Positions 31,445 through 41,700 of a stretch of 55,275 nucleotides of DNA are shown in pieces. Source of the DNA: an uncultured Oscillospiraceae bacterium (GTDB lineage Bacteria; Bacillota; Clostridia; Oscillospirales; Oscillospiraceae); assembly GCA_944385485.1 (NCBI GenBank), contig CALWXL010000005.1:1-55275 (forward strand), given 5' to 3'. Each line of letters opens with the position of its first letter. Position 1 is the stretch's first letter. The notes beneath the pieces were generated by a model that saw only the letters and a program-made list of their open reading frames with translations, searched no databases and was not told the DNA's origin. Both the position numbers and the translations under genes were made by a program.

Positions 31445-33184
31445 ATGATGATGGACAAGCGGCTGTTGGGCATGGTGCCGGACAGCAAAAAATTTATTGC
31501 CGGAAATGTGGCCTGCCAGTGGATTTCCATGGTGGCTAACGCAGCCCTGGTGTTCACCTTGGGCTGGCTGTTGGAGCAGCTGCTGAACGGCCACGGCGTG
31601 CAGCGGCAACTGCCCTGGGCCGCCGGGATTGCCCTGGTGGCTCTGGTGGTGCGTTGGTTTGCTCTGCGCGCTGCCGCCCGCATGAGCCACCTGGCCTCCC
31701 GGCAGGTCAAGGGCACTCTGCGCCGCACTCTGTTTGAAAAGCTGTATGCGCTGGGCGCCTCTTACCGCCAGCGCACCTCCACCGCCCAGGTAGTTCAGGT
31801 GGCGGTGGAAGGAGTAGATCAGCTGGAAATCTACTTTGGTTCCTATCTGCCCCAGTTCTTTTATAGCCTTCTGGCCCCTGTGACCCTCTTTCTCTTCCTG
31901 GCCCCCATCAGCCTCACCTGTGCGGTGGTGCTGCTGGTGTGTGTCCCCCTCATTCCCGTAGCCATTGCCGCGGTGCAGACCTTTGCCAAAAAGCTGCTGG
32001 CCAAGTATTGGGGAAAATACACCAGCCTGGGTGACCACTTCCTGGAGAATCTCCAGGGTCTGACCACTCTGAAAATTTATCAGGCCGATGGAGCTCGTCA
32101 GGAGGAGATGGCCCAGCAGGCCGAGGAGTTCCGCAAGGTGACCATGAAGGTGCTCACCATGCAGCTCAACTCCATCGTGATCATGGACCTTATCGCCTAC
32201 GGCGGGGCCGCTCTGGGCGCCATTCTGGCCTTGATGCAGTTCTCCCAGGGGCTCATCACCCCCGCCGGGTGTTTTGTTATCATTCTTCTCTCGGCGGAGT
32301 TCTTCCTCCCCATGCGTCTGCTGGGCAGCTTCTTCCATGTAGCTATGAACGGCATGGCCGCTGCCCAGAAAATCTATGCATTGCTGGATTTGGAGGTCCC
32401 TGCGCTCTCCACCGAAACCCTAGATGGCAACCCCACCCTGGAGTGCCGGGATGTGACCTTCTCCTATGACGGACAGCGTCCCATTCTTCAAGGTGTCAAC
32501 CTGACCATTGCCCCCGGCTCCCTCACCGCCGTGGTGGGCGAAAGCGGCTGTGGCAAATCCACCCTGTCCGCCCTGCTCATGGGCCGCAACCGCGGCTACG
32601 GCGGGCACATCACCCTGGGCGGCAAGGAGCTCTCCTCAATCTCGGAAGATAGCCTGATGGCCCACTGCACCTACATTGGACACCGCAGCTACCTGTTCAA
32701 AGGCTCGGTGCGGGATAATCTTCTGCTGGCCTGCCCCGATGCTTTGGATGACCAGCTGTGGGCGGTGCTGGAACAGGTGAATCTGGCCCCCTTCCTCCGC
32801 GGAGAGCGTGGTCTGGACACGATGCTGCAAGAGGGCGGCAGCAACTTCTCCGGCGGTCAGCGTCAGCGCCTGGCCCTGGCCCGTGCCCTACTGCACAACA
32901 GCCACATGTACATCTTTGACGAGGCCACGTCCAACGTGGATGTGGACAGTGAAAACGAGATTATGGAGCAAATCCACCGCCTCTCCCGCACCCACACGGT
33001 ACTGGTGATCTCCCACCGCCTGGCCAATGTGGCCGGGGCGGACATCATTTACACCTTGGAAGGCGGCCGGGTGGTGGAACACGGATCCCACAGCCAACTG
33101 CTGGCCCAAGGTGGTCGGTATGCCCGCCTGTGGCAGCAACAGCAAGAGTTGGAACAGTATAACCAAGAGGAGGTACCCGCATGA
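31445..33184 (+). CDS. cydD: CydD-like ABC exporter half-transporter
   Basis: 579 residues from ATG 31445 (AAGGAG upstream; two further ATGs follow). Six membrane helices, then an ATPase domain with Walker A GESGCGKST, signature NFSGGQRQRL and Walker B YIFDEATSNVD. Organised as the first half of a CydDC-type heterodimer, which in E. coli exports cysteine and glutathione and is needed for cytochrome assembly. No cytochrome bd genes are adjacent, so a redox-stress or peptide export role is also possible. Its end overlaps the partner gene by ATGA. Confidence 0.85.
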   Translation: MMMDKRLLGMVPDSKKFIAGNVACQWISMVANAALVFTLGWLLEQLLNGHGVQRQLPWAAGIALVALVVRWFALRAAARMSHLASRQVKGTLRRTLFEKLYALGASYRQRTSTAQVVQVAVEGVDQLEIYFGSYLPQFFYSLLAPVTLFLFLAPISLTCAVVLLVCVPLIPVAIAAVQTFAKKLLAKYWGKYTSLGDHFLENLQGLTTLKIYQADGARQEEMAQQAEEFRKVTMKVLTMQLNSIVIMDLIAYGGAALGAILALMQFSQGLITPAGCFVIILLSAEFFLPMRLLGSFFHVAMNGMAAAQKIYALLDLEVPALSTETLDGNPTLECRDVTFSYDGQRPILQGVNLTIAPGSLTAVVGESGCGKSTLSALLMGRNRGYGGHITLGGKELSSISEDSLMAHCTYIGHRSYLFKGSVRDNLLLACPDALDDQLWAVLEQVNLAPFLRGERGLDTMLQEGGSNFSGGQRQRLALARALLHNSHMYIFDEATSNVDVDSENEIMEQIHRLSRTHTVLVISHRLANVAGADIIYTLEGGRVVEHGSHSQLLAQGGRYARLWQQQQELEQYNQEEVPA

Positions 33185-34833
33185 AACCACGAAGCAATCT
33201 ATCCTGTATGGCCCAACTGATCACTTTGGTGGGCCCCCTCACCGGAGTGATGCTCCTGGCCATTCTCTTGGGCGTGCTGGGCTTTCTGGCCGCTACTCTC
33301 ATCCCCGTGCTGGGCGGGGTGGGCATTCTCTCAGTGGTCAACCACTGGGATGCCCTGCCCCTGATCTTCCTCATTGCCGCCCTGTGTGCGCTGCTCCGTG
33401 GCGTATTCCGCTACGGCGAGCAGACCTGCAACCACTACATTGCCTTTAAACTGCTGGCTATTTTGCGCCAGAAGGTGTTTGCCGCCCTGCGCCGCCTGGC
33501 CCCTGCCAAGCTGGATGGGCGGGATAAGGGTGATTTGATTTCGGTGATCACCTCCGACATTGAGCTTTTAGAGGTCTTTTACGCCCACACCATCTCCCCC
33601 GCTGCCATTGCCCTGGTGATGAGCCTCATCACCGCCGCCTTTTTGGCCTGGCTCCACTGGGCCTTTGGCATTGTGGCTCTGCTGGCCTACGCCACCGTGG
33701 GGATTCTCCTGCCCGTTCTGGCCTCCCGCCATTCCGGAGACACGGGCAACCAGATGCGCCAGAAGGCGGGCCAGCTGTCCGCCTTTGTGCTGGACAGCCT
33801 GCGAGGTCTGGATGAGACCATCCAGTACCATGGCCAGCAACAGCGGCTGGACGAACTGGAGGGGCGCACCGCCGACTTGGGGCGCGTGCAGAAGAAGATG
33901 AGTCACATCACCGGAACCAACACCGCCGTCACCCACACAGTCATCTGGCTCTATGACCTGGCCCTTCTGGCCCTGGGCCTGGTGTTGGTAGAACAGGGAC
34001 AGGTGGGGTTTGGCCCCCTGCTCATTGCTCTCATCACCCTCATGTCCTCCTTTGGCCCGGTGGTAGCCCTGGCCAACCTGGGCACCACCCTGCAAAGCAC
34101 CTTCGCCGCCGCCCGCCGGGTGCTGGACATTCTGGATGAGTCCCCGGTGGTGGAAGAGGTTGTGGGGCAGTCCTCCACTCAGTTCCATGGGGCCGCCTGC
34201 GACAACCTCACCTTCTCCTACGGCGGCGAGACCATTCTGGATGGTCTGTCCCTGGATTTTCCCAAGGGGAAAGTGGTGGGCATTGTGGGCCGCAGCGGTT
34301 CTGGTAAGTCCACCCTGCTCAAACTACTCATGCGGTTCTGGGACCGCCAGAGCGGAGCGGTGACCATCTCGGAGCGAGACGTGCGGGAGATCAACACCTC
34401 CGATTTGAGAGCTATGGAGGGATACATGACCCAGGACACCGACCTGTTCCACGATACCATTTTGAAAAATATTCTTTTGGCCCGCCCCGACGCCACCCGG
34501 GAGGAGGTGGAGACGGCCTGCAAAAAGGCCTCCATCCACGACTTCATCCTCACCCTGCCCCAGGGGTATGACACCCCCGTGGGAGAACTGGGAGACACCC
34601 TGTCCGGCGGCGAACGGCAACGGCTGGGCCTGGCCCGTGCCTTCCTCCACAACGCTCCCTTCCTGCTGCTGGATGAGCCCACCAGCAACCTGGACAGCCT
34701 CAACGAGGCGGAGATTCTCCGCTCTCTTCACCGAGAGCGGGAGCAGCGCACGGTAATTCTGGTCAGCCACCGCCGCTCCACCATGGGTATCGCCGACGAG
34801 GTGCACTCCGTGGAATACGGGAGGCTGAGCTGA
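33181..34833 (+). CDS. cydC: CydC-like ABC exporter half-transporter
   Basis: 550 residues. Membrane domain with about six helices, then Walker A GRSGSGKST, signature TLSGGERQRLGLAR, Walker B LLLDEPTSNLD and an H-loop (SHRRSTM). Pairs with the preceding half-transporter; the asymmetry in the ATPase motifs of the two subunits fits a CydDC heterodimer. The stop overlaps the ATG of the YgbA-like gene (TGATG), so all are in one operon. Confidence 0.85.
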   Translation: MKPRSNLSCMAQLITLVGPLTGVMLLAILLGVLGFLAATLIPVLGGVGILSVVNHWDALPLIFLIAALCALLRGVFRYGEQTCNHYIAFKLLAILRQKVFAALRRLAPAKLDGRDKGDLISVITSDIELLEVFYAHTISPAAIALVMSLITAAFLAWLHWAFGIVALLAYATVGILLPVLASRHSGDTGNQMRQKAGQLSAFVLDSLRGLDETIQYHGQQQRLDELEGRTADLGRVQKKMSHITGTNTAVTHTVIWLYDLALLALGLVLVEQGQVGFGPLLIALITLMSSFGPVVALANLGTTLQSTFAAARRVLDILDESPVVEEVVGQSSTQFHGAACDNLTFSYGGETILDGLSLDFPKGKVVGIVGRSGSGKSTLLKLLMRFWDRQSGAVTISERDVREINTSDLRAMEGYMTQDTDLFHDTILKNILLARPDATREEVETACKKASIHDFILTLPQGYDTPVGELGDTLSGGERQRLGLARAFLHNAPFLLLDEPTSNLDSLNEAEILRSLHREREQRTVILVSHRRSTMGIADEVHSVEYGRLS

Positions 34834-35177
34834 TGGGAGCAAGCGTCCAGAAAAAACGCCAGCGGGAGCAGAAGGTGGTGGGACAGATGATCGCCATCTA
34901 CTGCCACGGCGTCCACCAAACCCCCACCGGGCAGCTGTGCCCCCAATGCCAGGCCCTGAAAGACTACGCCATGGAGCGCAGCGAGAAGTGCCCCTTTATG
35001 GAACACAAAACCTTCTGCTCCAACTGCAACGTACACTGTTACCGAAAGGACATGGCCACCCAAATCCGTCAGGTGATGCGCTACTCTGGTCCCCGAATGC
35101 TCCTCCACCATCCCATTCTGGCCCTACGCCATGTGTGGGAGAGCACCAAAGAAAAACGAAACCAAAACAGGAGATGA
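34833..35177 (+). CDS. YgbA family (nitrous oxide-stimulated promoter) protein
   Basis: 114 residues. A Cys-rich central part (CPQCQALKDYAMERSEKCP, FCSNCNVHCYRKDM) plus the KMAxQIRQVMRYSGPRML-like end match the YgbA_NO family. E. coli ygbA is controlled by NsrR and induced by nitric oxide; its biochemical role is unknown, though an Fe-S or zinc site is likely from the Cys pattern. Its place after the CydDC-like genes links the operon to nitrosative stress. Confidence 0.88.
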   Translation: MGASVQKKRQREQKVVGQMIAIYCHGVHQTPTGQLCPQCQALKDYAMERSEKCPFMEHKTFCSNCNVHCYRKDMATQIRQVMRYSGPRMLLHHPILALRHVWESTKEKRNQNRR

Positions 35178-35184
35178 TGCTGGA

Positions 35185-35601
35185 ATGAAAAAAGTACTCT
35201 ATGTGATCTTGGGTTGTATCAGCCTGGCTCTGGGCGCCATCGGCGCCGTGCTCCCCCTCCTCCCCGCCTTTCCCTTCCTGATGCTGGCCGCCTACTGCTT
35301 TGCCCGCAGCTCCCAGCGTCTGCACACCTGGTTTACCTCCACCAAGCTGTACAAAAACAATCTGGAGAGCTTCGTCAAGGGTCGGGGTATGACCTGGAGC
35401 ACCAAACTCCGCATTATGGTCACCGTCACCCTGGTGATGTCCATTGGCTTTTTCATGATGGGCAGCGTCCCCGTGGGCCGGGTGATTCTGGGATGCGTCT
35501 GGCTGTTCCACATTTTCTTTTTCATCTTTGGTGTCAAGACCCTGTCTCCCGCTCAGGCAGAGCATTACCGCAAACTGGACCAAGAGGCCTCTCAAGCCTA
35601 A
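35185..35601 (+). CDS. DUF454 (YbaN-type) inner membrane protein
   Basis: 138 residues from ATG 35185 (CAGGAG upstream). Four membrane helices; the family signature is LGAIGAVLPLLPAFPFLMLA and AAYCFARSSQRLHTW. DUF454 proteins such as YbaN are widespread and uncharacterised. It is the last gene of the exporter operon, 7 bp after the YgbA-like gene, and is followed by a terminator. Confidence 0.88.
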   Translation: MKKVLYVILGCISLALGAIGAVLPLLPAFPFLMLAAYCFARSSQRLHTWFTSTKLYKNNLESFVKGRGMTWSTKLRIMVTVTLVMSIGFFMMGSVPVGRVILGCVWLFHIFFFIFGVKTLSPAQAEHYRKLDQEASQA

Positions 35602-35605
35602 ATAA

Positions 35606-35643
35606 CCGCCCCATGTACCAAACACTCATGGTACATGGGGCGG
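35606..35643 (+). terminator. Terminator of the exporter operon
   Basis: Perfect 15-bp stem (35606-35620 with 35629-35643) and 8-nt loop, 5 bp past the stop codon. The T tract is weak. Confidence 0.7.
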
Positions 35644-35698
35644 CTGTTGCGTAAATATCGCCATTCCTGCATAAACTACCCCATAGGAGGTGCTGGGA

Positions 35699-36172
35699 AT
35701 GCGTCACAAACTGCGTCAATTACTGCTATGTATTGGGATCCCTCTGGCTGTAGGTGGTCTGTCTGCCTGGGTCACCCGGGATGCCATGAAGGACTTTGAA
35801 TCTCTAAACCAGCCACCTCTCTCCCCGCCGGGTTGGCTGTTTCCGGTGGTGTGGACGGTGCTCTTTATCCTGATGGGCATTGCCTCCTATTTGGTGGTCC
35901 GGTCCCAGGGCGCAGAAAAGATGGTTAAGCGAGCCCTCATATTCTACGGCATTCAGTTGGGATTGAACTTTTTGTGGTCCATCCTCTTTTTCAACCTGGG
36001 GCTCTACCTGGTGTCCTTTTTCTGGCTGGTACTGCTGTGGTGCCTCATCCTCCTCACCACCCTGCAATTTTCCGCGCTGGACCGCCGCACATTCTGGCTG
36101 ATGCTGCCCTATCTGGCGTGGGTGGCCTTTGCCGGGTATCTCAACTTGGGGATTTACTGGCTCAACCGATAA
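35699..36172 (+). CDS. tspO: TspO/MBR family tryptophan-rich membrane protein
   Basis: 157 residues from ATG 35699 (AGGAGGTGC upstream). Five membrane helices with TspO landmarks: the SLNQPPLSPPGWLFPVVWTV loop, GIQLGLNFLWSILFF, LWCLILLTT and LPYLAWVAFAGYLNLGIYWL. TspO proteins bind porphyrins and cholesterol and respond to oxidative stress. It lies as a single gene after the CydDC-like operon, with its terminator beginning within the last codon. Confidence 0.92.
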   Translation: MRHKLRQLLLCIGIPLAVGGLSAWVTRDAMKDFESLNQPPLSPPGWLFPVVWTVLFILMGIASYLVVRSQGAEKMVKRALIFYGIQLGLNFLWSILFFNLGLYLVSFFWLVLLWCLILLTTLQFSALDRRTFWLMLPYLAWVAFAGYLNLGIYWLNR

Positions 36173-36217
36173 GATAAGCTCTGGAACCCTCCACAGGTTC
36201 CAGAGCTTATCTTATCG
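36167..36217. terminator. Bidirectional terminator for tspO and the gene at 36212
   Basis: Perfect 22-bp stem (36167-36188 with 36196-36217) and 7-nt loop. It includes the tspO stop codon and the 3' end of the opposite gene. Confidence 0.8.
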
Positions 36218-36472
36218 CAGCGCTTTTTTCAAATTACACCCGCAGCTGGGACAAAAAGGACGTTTGGGGGACACTAGGACACCTAGGAAAGCACCGCAAC
36301 ACGGGCAGCGCACTTTCACCAAGCTCATAATCACCCCGACCACCGCAACCAGCACACCAAACCCGGATAACGCCGTCACCTCCTCATATCGAAAACAGGG
36401 CACGCCAAACAGCACAGCCCCCACCAAAAATACCAGCGCAGAAGCCATATCCCAAATCTGTAGCTTTCTCAC
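36212..36472 (-). CDS. Small membrane protein with C-terminal zinc ribbon
   Basis: 86 residues from GTG 36472, which has AGGGGG 7 nt upstream; ATG 36493 would add 7 residues without a clear ribosome-binding site. Two hydrophobic helices (MASALVFLVGAVLFGV and FGVLVAVVGVIMSLV) are followed by a four-Cys ribbon, CPCCG...CPSCG. The unbroken frame runs back through the tRNA gene, but that part is not plausible as coding. The function is unknown. Confidence 0.65.
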   Translation of the reverse strand: MRKLQIWDMASALVFLVGAVLFGVPCFRYEEVTALSGFGVLVAVVGVIMSLVKVRCPCCGAFLGVLVSPKRPFCPSCGCNLKKALR

Positions 36473-36589
36473 CTTCCGGCCCCCTCTCTCCATGGCATTG
36501 GATAAAGAAACCATAGCACCCATAGGTAAACAGGACCACCAAGGTACGGTAAAAAGTTTGTCAGATGCAACACAAAATGAAAAGCAAAA

Positions 36590-36615
36590 GACCTGAAACC
36601 GTTTGGTTTCAGGTC
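36590..36615 (-). terminator. Terminator of the left tRNA-Ala gene
   Basis: GACCTGAAACC (36590-36600) pairs with GGTTTCAGGTC (36605-36615), followed by TTTTGCTTTT on the minus strand. Confidence 0.85.
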
Positions 36616-36619
36616 TTTT

Positions 36620-36695
<76 letters not shown>

Positions 36696-36728
36696 GTATT
36701 CGGTTGTGTCCCCTGCGGAACGAGTGTT

Positions 36729-36757
36729 AGTATAACAGGGGGTGCAAGAAAAGTCAA
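36729..36757 (-). promoter_or_regulatory. Promoter of the left tRNA-Ala
   Basis: TTGACT (36757-36752), 17-bp spacer, TATACT (36734-36729). The interval 36758-37014 to its right holds no supported gene; T- and A-rich flanks and two copies of GCAAAGGCCCAA are seen. Confidence 0.8.
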
Positions 36758-37014
36758 GAGTTTTTTTCAAAAACTTTTCGATTTTTTTGCAAAGGCCCAA
36801 ACAGCCCCAATATCGCCTTATATGCTCCTTATGATAAGAAGCCAAGTTGTTTGGCCTTCGGCCGTGATCTGGTCCAGCTCGTCATTCCAATACAGCCTTC
36901 CCCTCCCTTCCTATTTTCCCTACATCCTGCCCATATCTTTTCCCTGACAAATGGGGTGGAAAATACAGGGCGCAAAGGCCCAAGAAAAAAATTTAGATTT
37001 TTTGCATTTTCTTG

Positions 37015-37043
37015 TTGACAAACCACCCCCTCTCTGATATACT
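37015..37043 (+). promoter_or_regulatory. Promoter of the right tRNA-Ala
   Basis: TTGACA (37015-37020), 17-bp spacer, TATACT (37038-37043). Confidence 0.85.
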
Positions 37044-37089
37044 CACTTTTGTCGGCGCGAGAGACCGACGGAAAAACAAATAACCACTT

Positions 37090-37165
<76 letters not shown>

Positions 37166-37168
37166 AAA

Positions 37169-37199
37169 GCTCTGAACGCAAATGCGTTCAGAGCTTTTT
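37169..37199 (+). terminator. Terminator of the right tRNA-Ala
   Basis: GCTCTGAACGC (37169-37179) pairs with GCGTTCAGAGC (37184-37194), followed by TTTTT. Confidence 0.9.
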
Positions 37200-37242
37200 C
37201 TTTTTGTCTTTTACCCTTGGCTAAAAGTGTTTGGATACCAGA

Positions 37243-37275
37243 GGAGGCCCGAACGCAAATCCGTTTCAGGCCTCC
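37243..37275 (-). terminator. Putative terminator of gltBD
   Basis: GGAGGCC/GGCCTCC outer stem (37243-37249 with 37269-37275) with an imperfect inner stem, 7 bp past the gltD stop codon. Confidence 0.6.
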
Positions 37276-37282
37276 TTATATT

Positions 37283-38767
37283 TTACAAGTTGCTATATCC
37301 CATCAATGAGATATCCACCGCCCGGGCCGCTTCCCGCCCCTCGGCAATGGCCCACACCACCAGGGATTGGCCCCGGTGCATGTCTCCGGCAGTAAAGACC
37401 CGCTCCACGCTGGTCTCATACCCGCCGGGCTGGGTAGCCACATTGGTTCGGCCATCCCGCTCCACCCCGAAGGCTTGGGCCACATACTCCTCACTGCCCA
37501 AAAAGCCTGCAGCGATAAGCACCAGGTCCGCGGGCACCTCCACCTCGCTGCCCTCCACAGGCACCATCTGCATCCGTCCGGTGGCTTCATCTTTCTTAGG
37601 TTCCAGGCTCACCAGCACCGCTCCGCACACCTTGCCCTGGGCGTCCTGTTGGAACTCCTTGACGGTGGTCTGATAGCGGCGGGGGTCGGCACCAAACACG
37701 GCGATGGCCTCTTGCTGGCCGTAGTCAGTTTTCAGCACTCGAGGCCACTGGGGCCAGGGGTTGCTGGGGGCACGGGTCTCCGGGGCCTTGGGCATCATCT
37801 CCAGCTGGGTTACCCCTGCCGCCCCCAGGCGGATGGCGGTGCCCACGCAGTCGTTGCCCGTGTCGCCACCGCCAATGACCAGCACCTGTTTGCCCTGCGC
37901 CAGGTGGGTGGGGACCGTTTGGAAGTCGCTGTCCAGCAACGCCTTGGTCACTTGTCCCAAAAAGTCCACGGCAAACATCACGCCGTCCGCTTCTCGCCCG
38001 GGCACAGGCAGGTCCCGGGGCTGACTGGCTCCACAGGCCAGAATCACCCGGTCATATTCTTCCATCAGCTCCTGGGCGGTGACCGTTCGTCCCACGTCCA
38101 CATTGCACCGGAACTCCACCCCCGCTTTCTCCATCAGGGCAATGCGGCGGTCGATGACCTTCTTGTCCAGCTTCATATTGGGAATCCCGTAGCGCAGCAA
38201 TCCACCCGGGCGGTCGCTGCGCTCGAATACCGTCACAAAATGGCCTCTCTGGTTGAGCAACAGCGCCGCAGACAGTCCCGCCGGGCCGCTGCCCACCACA
38301 GCCACCCGCTTTCCTGTGCGCACCTTGGGTGGCTCACCGCTGACCAGACCGTGGGCAAAGGCGTATTCAATGACCTGACGCTCGTTGTCCTTGGTGGTCA
38401 CAGGCTCACTATACTCCCCGCACGTGCACGCCGCCTCGCACAGGGCAGGACACACCCGAGAGGTGAACTCGGGCAGACAGTGGGTTTGGGTCAGGCGGAT
38501 GTAAGCCTGTTCCCAGTTGCCGTGGTATACCAGATCGTTGATCTCAGGCACCAGGTTGTGGAGGGGACAGCCGGAGGCCATGCCGCCGATCATCATTCCA
38601 GCCTGGCAGAAGGGAACCCCGCACTCCATACACCGAGCCCCCTGCTGTTGCTGCTGCTGAGGGGTAAGGGTGGTGTGGAATTCGTCAAAATGTTTGATGC
38701 GCTCCAGGGGCGGGACAGAAGGTCCGTCCTGACGCTGATATTCCATAAATCCTGTGGGCTTTCCCAT
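37283..38767 (-). CDS. gltD: Glutamate synthase small subunit
   Basis: 494 residues from ATG 38767, 5 nt after the gltB stop. N-terminal Fe-S region (CMECGVPFC, GCPLHNLVPE, CPALCEAACTCGEY), FAD-binding VVGSGPAGLSAALLLNQRGH with YGIPNMKLDK, and NADPH-binding VIGGGDTGNDCVG. It feeds electrons from NAD(P)H to GltB for the formation of glutamate from glutamine and 2-oxoglutarate. Confidence 0.95.
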   Translation of the reverse strand: MGKPTGFMEYQRQDGPSVPPLERIKHFDEFHTTLTPQQQQQQGARCMECGVPFCQAGMMIGGMASGCPLHNLVPEINDLVYHGNWEQAYIRLTQTHCLPEFTSRVCPALCEAACTCGEYSEPVTTKDNERQVIEYAFAHGLVSGEPPKVRTGKRVAVVGSGPAGLSAALLLNQRGHFVTVFERSDRPGGLLRYGIPNMKLDKKVIDRRIALMEKAGVEFRCNVDVGRTVTAQELMEEYDRVILACGASQPRDLPVPGREADGVMFAVDFLGQVTKALLDSDFQTVPTHLAQGKQVLVIGGGDTGNDCVGTAIRLGAAGVTQLEMMPKAPETRAPSNPWPQWPRVLKTDYGQQEAIAVFGADPRRYQTTVKEFQQDAQGKVCGAVLVSLEPKKDEATGRMQMVPVEGSEVEVPADLVLIAAGFLGSEEYVAQAFGVERDGRTNVATQPGGYETSVERVFTAGDMHRGQSLVVWAIAEGREAARAVDISLMGYSNL

Positions 38768-38772
38768 CTTCC

Positions 38773-41700
38773 TCAACCTTCCTTTCCGGCCACGCTGGCA
38801 TAAAACGCCTCGATCTGGGCCTCTTCCCGGCTCATTCCCTGCTCCTCAAACTGGGCAGAGAGCTGCATCAGCTTCTTATACTCCCCGGGAATGATTTTCT
38901 TGAAGCGGGGCAAATAGGCATCAAAGTCGTCCAGGATCTGACGGGCCTTCTCCGAACCAGTGGCGGCCACATGGTCCCGGAGCATCTGCCGCAGCTCCTC
39001 CCGGTCGAACTTGCTCTCCACCTTCTCCATGAGCACCTGGCCCTTGTTCAGGTTCCGGTAAAGGCGATTTTCCTCGTCCAGCACATACACCACGCCGCCG
39101 CTCATACCGGCGGCGAAGTTCTTTCCTGTGGGACCTAGCACCACCACACAGCCGCCGGTCATATACTCACAGCCGTGCTCGCCCACGCCTTCTACCACCG
39201 CACGTGCCCCGGAGTTGCGTACACAGAACCGCTCCCCGGCCTTACCATTGATATAGGCCTGGCCGGAAGTGGCGCCGTACAGGGCCACGTTACCGATGAT
39301 GATATTCTCATGGGGCACAAATTTCGCCTGCTTTTGGGGATACACCACCAGCTTACCGCCGGACAGGCCCTTACCGAAGTAGTCGTTGCTGTCCCCCTCC
39401 AGCTCCAGGGTGAGTCCCCGGGGGATGAATGCACCGAAGCTCTGGCCGCCCGCGCCATGGCAGCGGACGGTGATGGTGCCTTGAGGCAGTCCGCGGGGGT
39501 GCCGACGGGTGAGCTCAGAGCCCAACAGGGTGCCAAAGCTGCGATCCGTGTTCCCCAAGTTCACTTCTACCCGGTGAGGTCTGCCTGCGGACAAGCTGTC
39601 CTGTACCTTGGCGCTCTTGAGCAACACGCTCTCATCCTTGGTGTGCTCCAAGTGGAAGTCATAGGCCTGCTGAGGATCAAAGACCGTCTGGCTGTCCGGG
39701 ACCTGGGCCAGCACGCCGCTGAGATCCACCTTGGCCGCGTTACCTGTGAGATCGGTTCTCTGCCGCAGCAGATCGGTGCGGCCCACCATCTCATCGATGG
39801 TACGCACCCCCAGCTTGGCCATGTACTCCCGCAGCTCCTGGGCGATGAAGCGCATAAAGTTTTCTACATACTCCGGCTTTCCCATAAAGCGCTTGCGCAA
39901 CTCTGGGTTTTGAGTCGCCACGCCCATGGGGCAGGTGTCCAGGTTACACACCCGCATCATCACACAGCCCAGGGTCACCAGAGGCGCCGTGGCAAAGCCA
40001 AATTCCTCCGCCCCCAACAGGGCAGCCACAGCCACGTCCCGACCACTCATCAGCTTACCGTCGGTCTCCAGGCGTACCCGGTCTCGGAGGTCATTTTGCA
40101 GCAAGGTCTGGTGGGTCTCTGCCAGCCCCAGCTCCCAGGGCAGGCCCGCATCTAGAATGGAGCTCAGGGGGGCAGCTCCCGTGCCTCCGTCGTAGCCGGA
40201 GATCAAAATCACCTGGGCCCCCGCCTTGGCCACGCCAGCGGCCACGGTACCAACCCCAGCCTCGGACACCAGCTTCACCGAAATGCGGGCATACTTGTTG
40301 GCGTTTTTCAAATCATAGATGAGCTGGGCCAAATCCTCAATGGAATAGATGTCGTGGTGGGGCGGCGGAGAGATCAGGCTCACCCCAGGGGTGGAGTGCC
40401 GAGTCTTGGCAATCCAGGGGTACACCTTCTGGGCGGGCAAGTGTCCGCCCTCCCCAGGCTTGGCACCCTGGGCCATTTTGATTTGCAATTCCTTGGCGCT
40501 GACCAGGTAGCGGCTGGTGACACCGAAGCGGCCGCTGGCCACCTGCTTGATGGCGGAGCTGCGGTCGTGGTCGGTGCCCGCAGACTCCAGCCGCTCCTCG
40601 CTCTCTCCGCCCTCGCCGCTGTTGGACTTTCCGTGGAGCCGGTTCATGGCCACCGCCAAAGCCTCGTGAGCCTCCTGCGAGATGGAGCCGTAGGACATGG
40701 CCCCAGTCTTGAAGCGGGTGACAATGCTGTCCACACTCTCCACCTCCTCCAGAGGCACTCCCTGGGCGGGATAGTTGAACTCCATCAGGGAACGCAGGGT
40801 GCCGTAGCTCTCCTGGTCCACCTGGGTGGTATACTGGCGGAACATCTGGTAGTCCCCGGTGCGGGTAGACTGCTGCAACAGGTGGATGGTCTGAGGGTTA
40901 TAGCGGTGCTCCTCTCCCTGGCTGCGCATTTTGTGGCGCCCCACCGAGGGCAGGGTGAGATTTACCGCCAACCCCAGGGGATCGTAAGCCCTGGAGTGCT
41001 GGGCATCGGTCTGGGCAGCGATGTCCTCCAGAGTGATGCCGCCAATGCGGCTAATGGTGCCGGTGAAATAGGTATCAATCACCTCACGGCTGATGCCGAT
41101 ACACTCAAAAATCTGGCTGCCCTGGTAGGACTGGATGGTGGAGATCCCCATTTTGGAGGCGATCTTTACGATTCCCTGGAGAATGGCGTGGTCATAGTCC
41201 TCTACGGCGGCGTAGTAATCCTTGCTCAACAGTCCATCCTCCACCAGCTGGGCCACTGTGGCGTGGGCCAGATAGGGATTGACGGCACAGGCACCGTAAC
41301 CCAGCAGGCAAGCGAAGTGATGCACCTCCCGGGGCTCCCCGGACTCCAGAATCAGAGACATGGCCGTACACTTTTTGGTCTTCACCAGATACTTGTGTAC
41401 CGCCGATACTGCCAACAGAGACGGGATGGCCACATGGTTTTCATCCACCCCACGGTCCGACAGGATGAGGATGGTAGCCCCTTTGCGATAGGCCTTGTCC
41501 ACTTGGACAAACAACTGCTCCAGCACCCGATCCATGGGGGTATTCTTATAATAAAGGATGGAGACCGTGGCCACCTGGAACCCCGGACGGTTCATGGTCT
41601 TGATTTTCAGCAAGTCCAGGTCGTTCAAAATGGGGTTGTTGATTTTCAGCACCCGGCAGTTCTCTGGCTGCTCTTGAAGCAGATTGCCGTTTTTCCCGGC

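Noticed and set aside
36818..36895. 25-codon frame on the minus strand between the tRNA genes (WNDELDQITAEG)
   Set aside because: Looks slightly protein-like and has AGGGAGGGG upstream, but the only possible start is CTG after an in-frame TAG; too weak to call.
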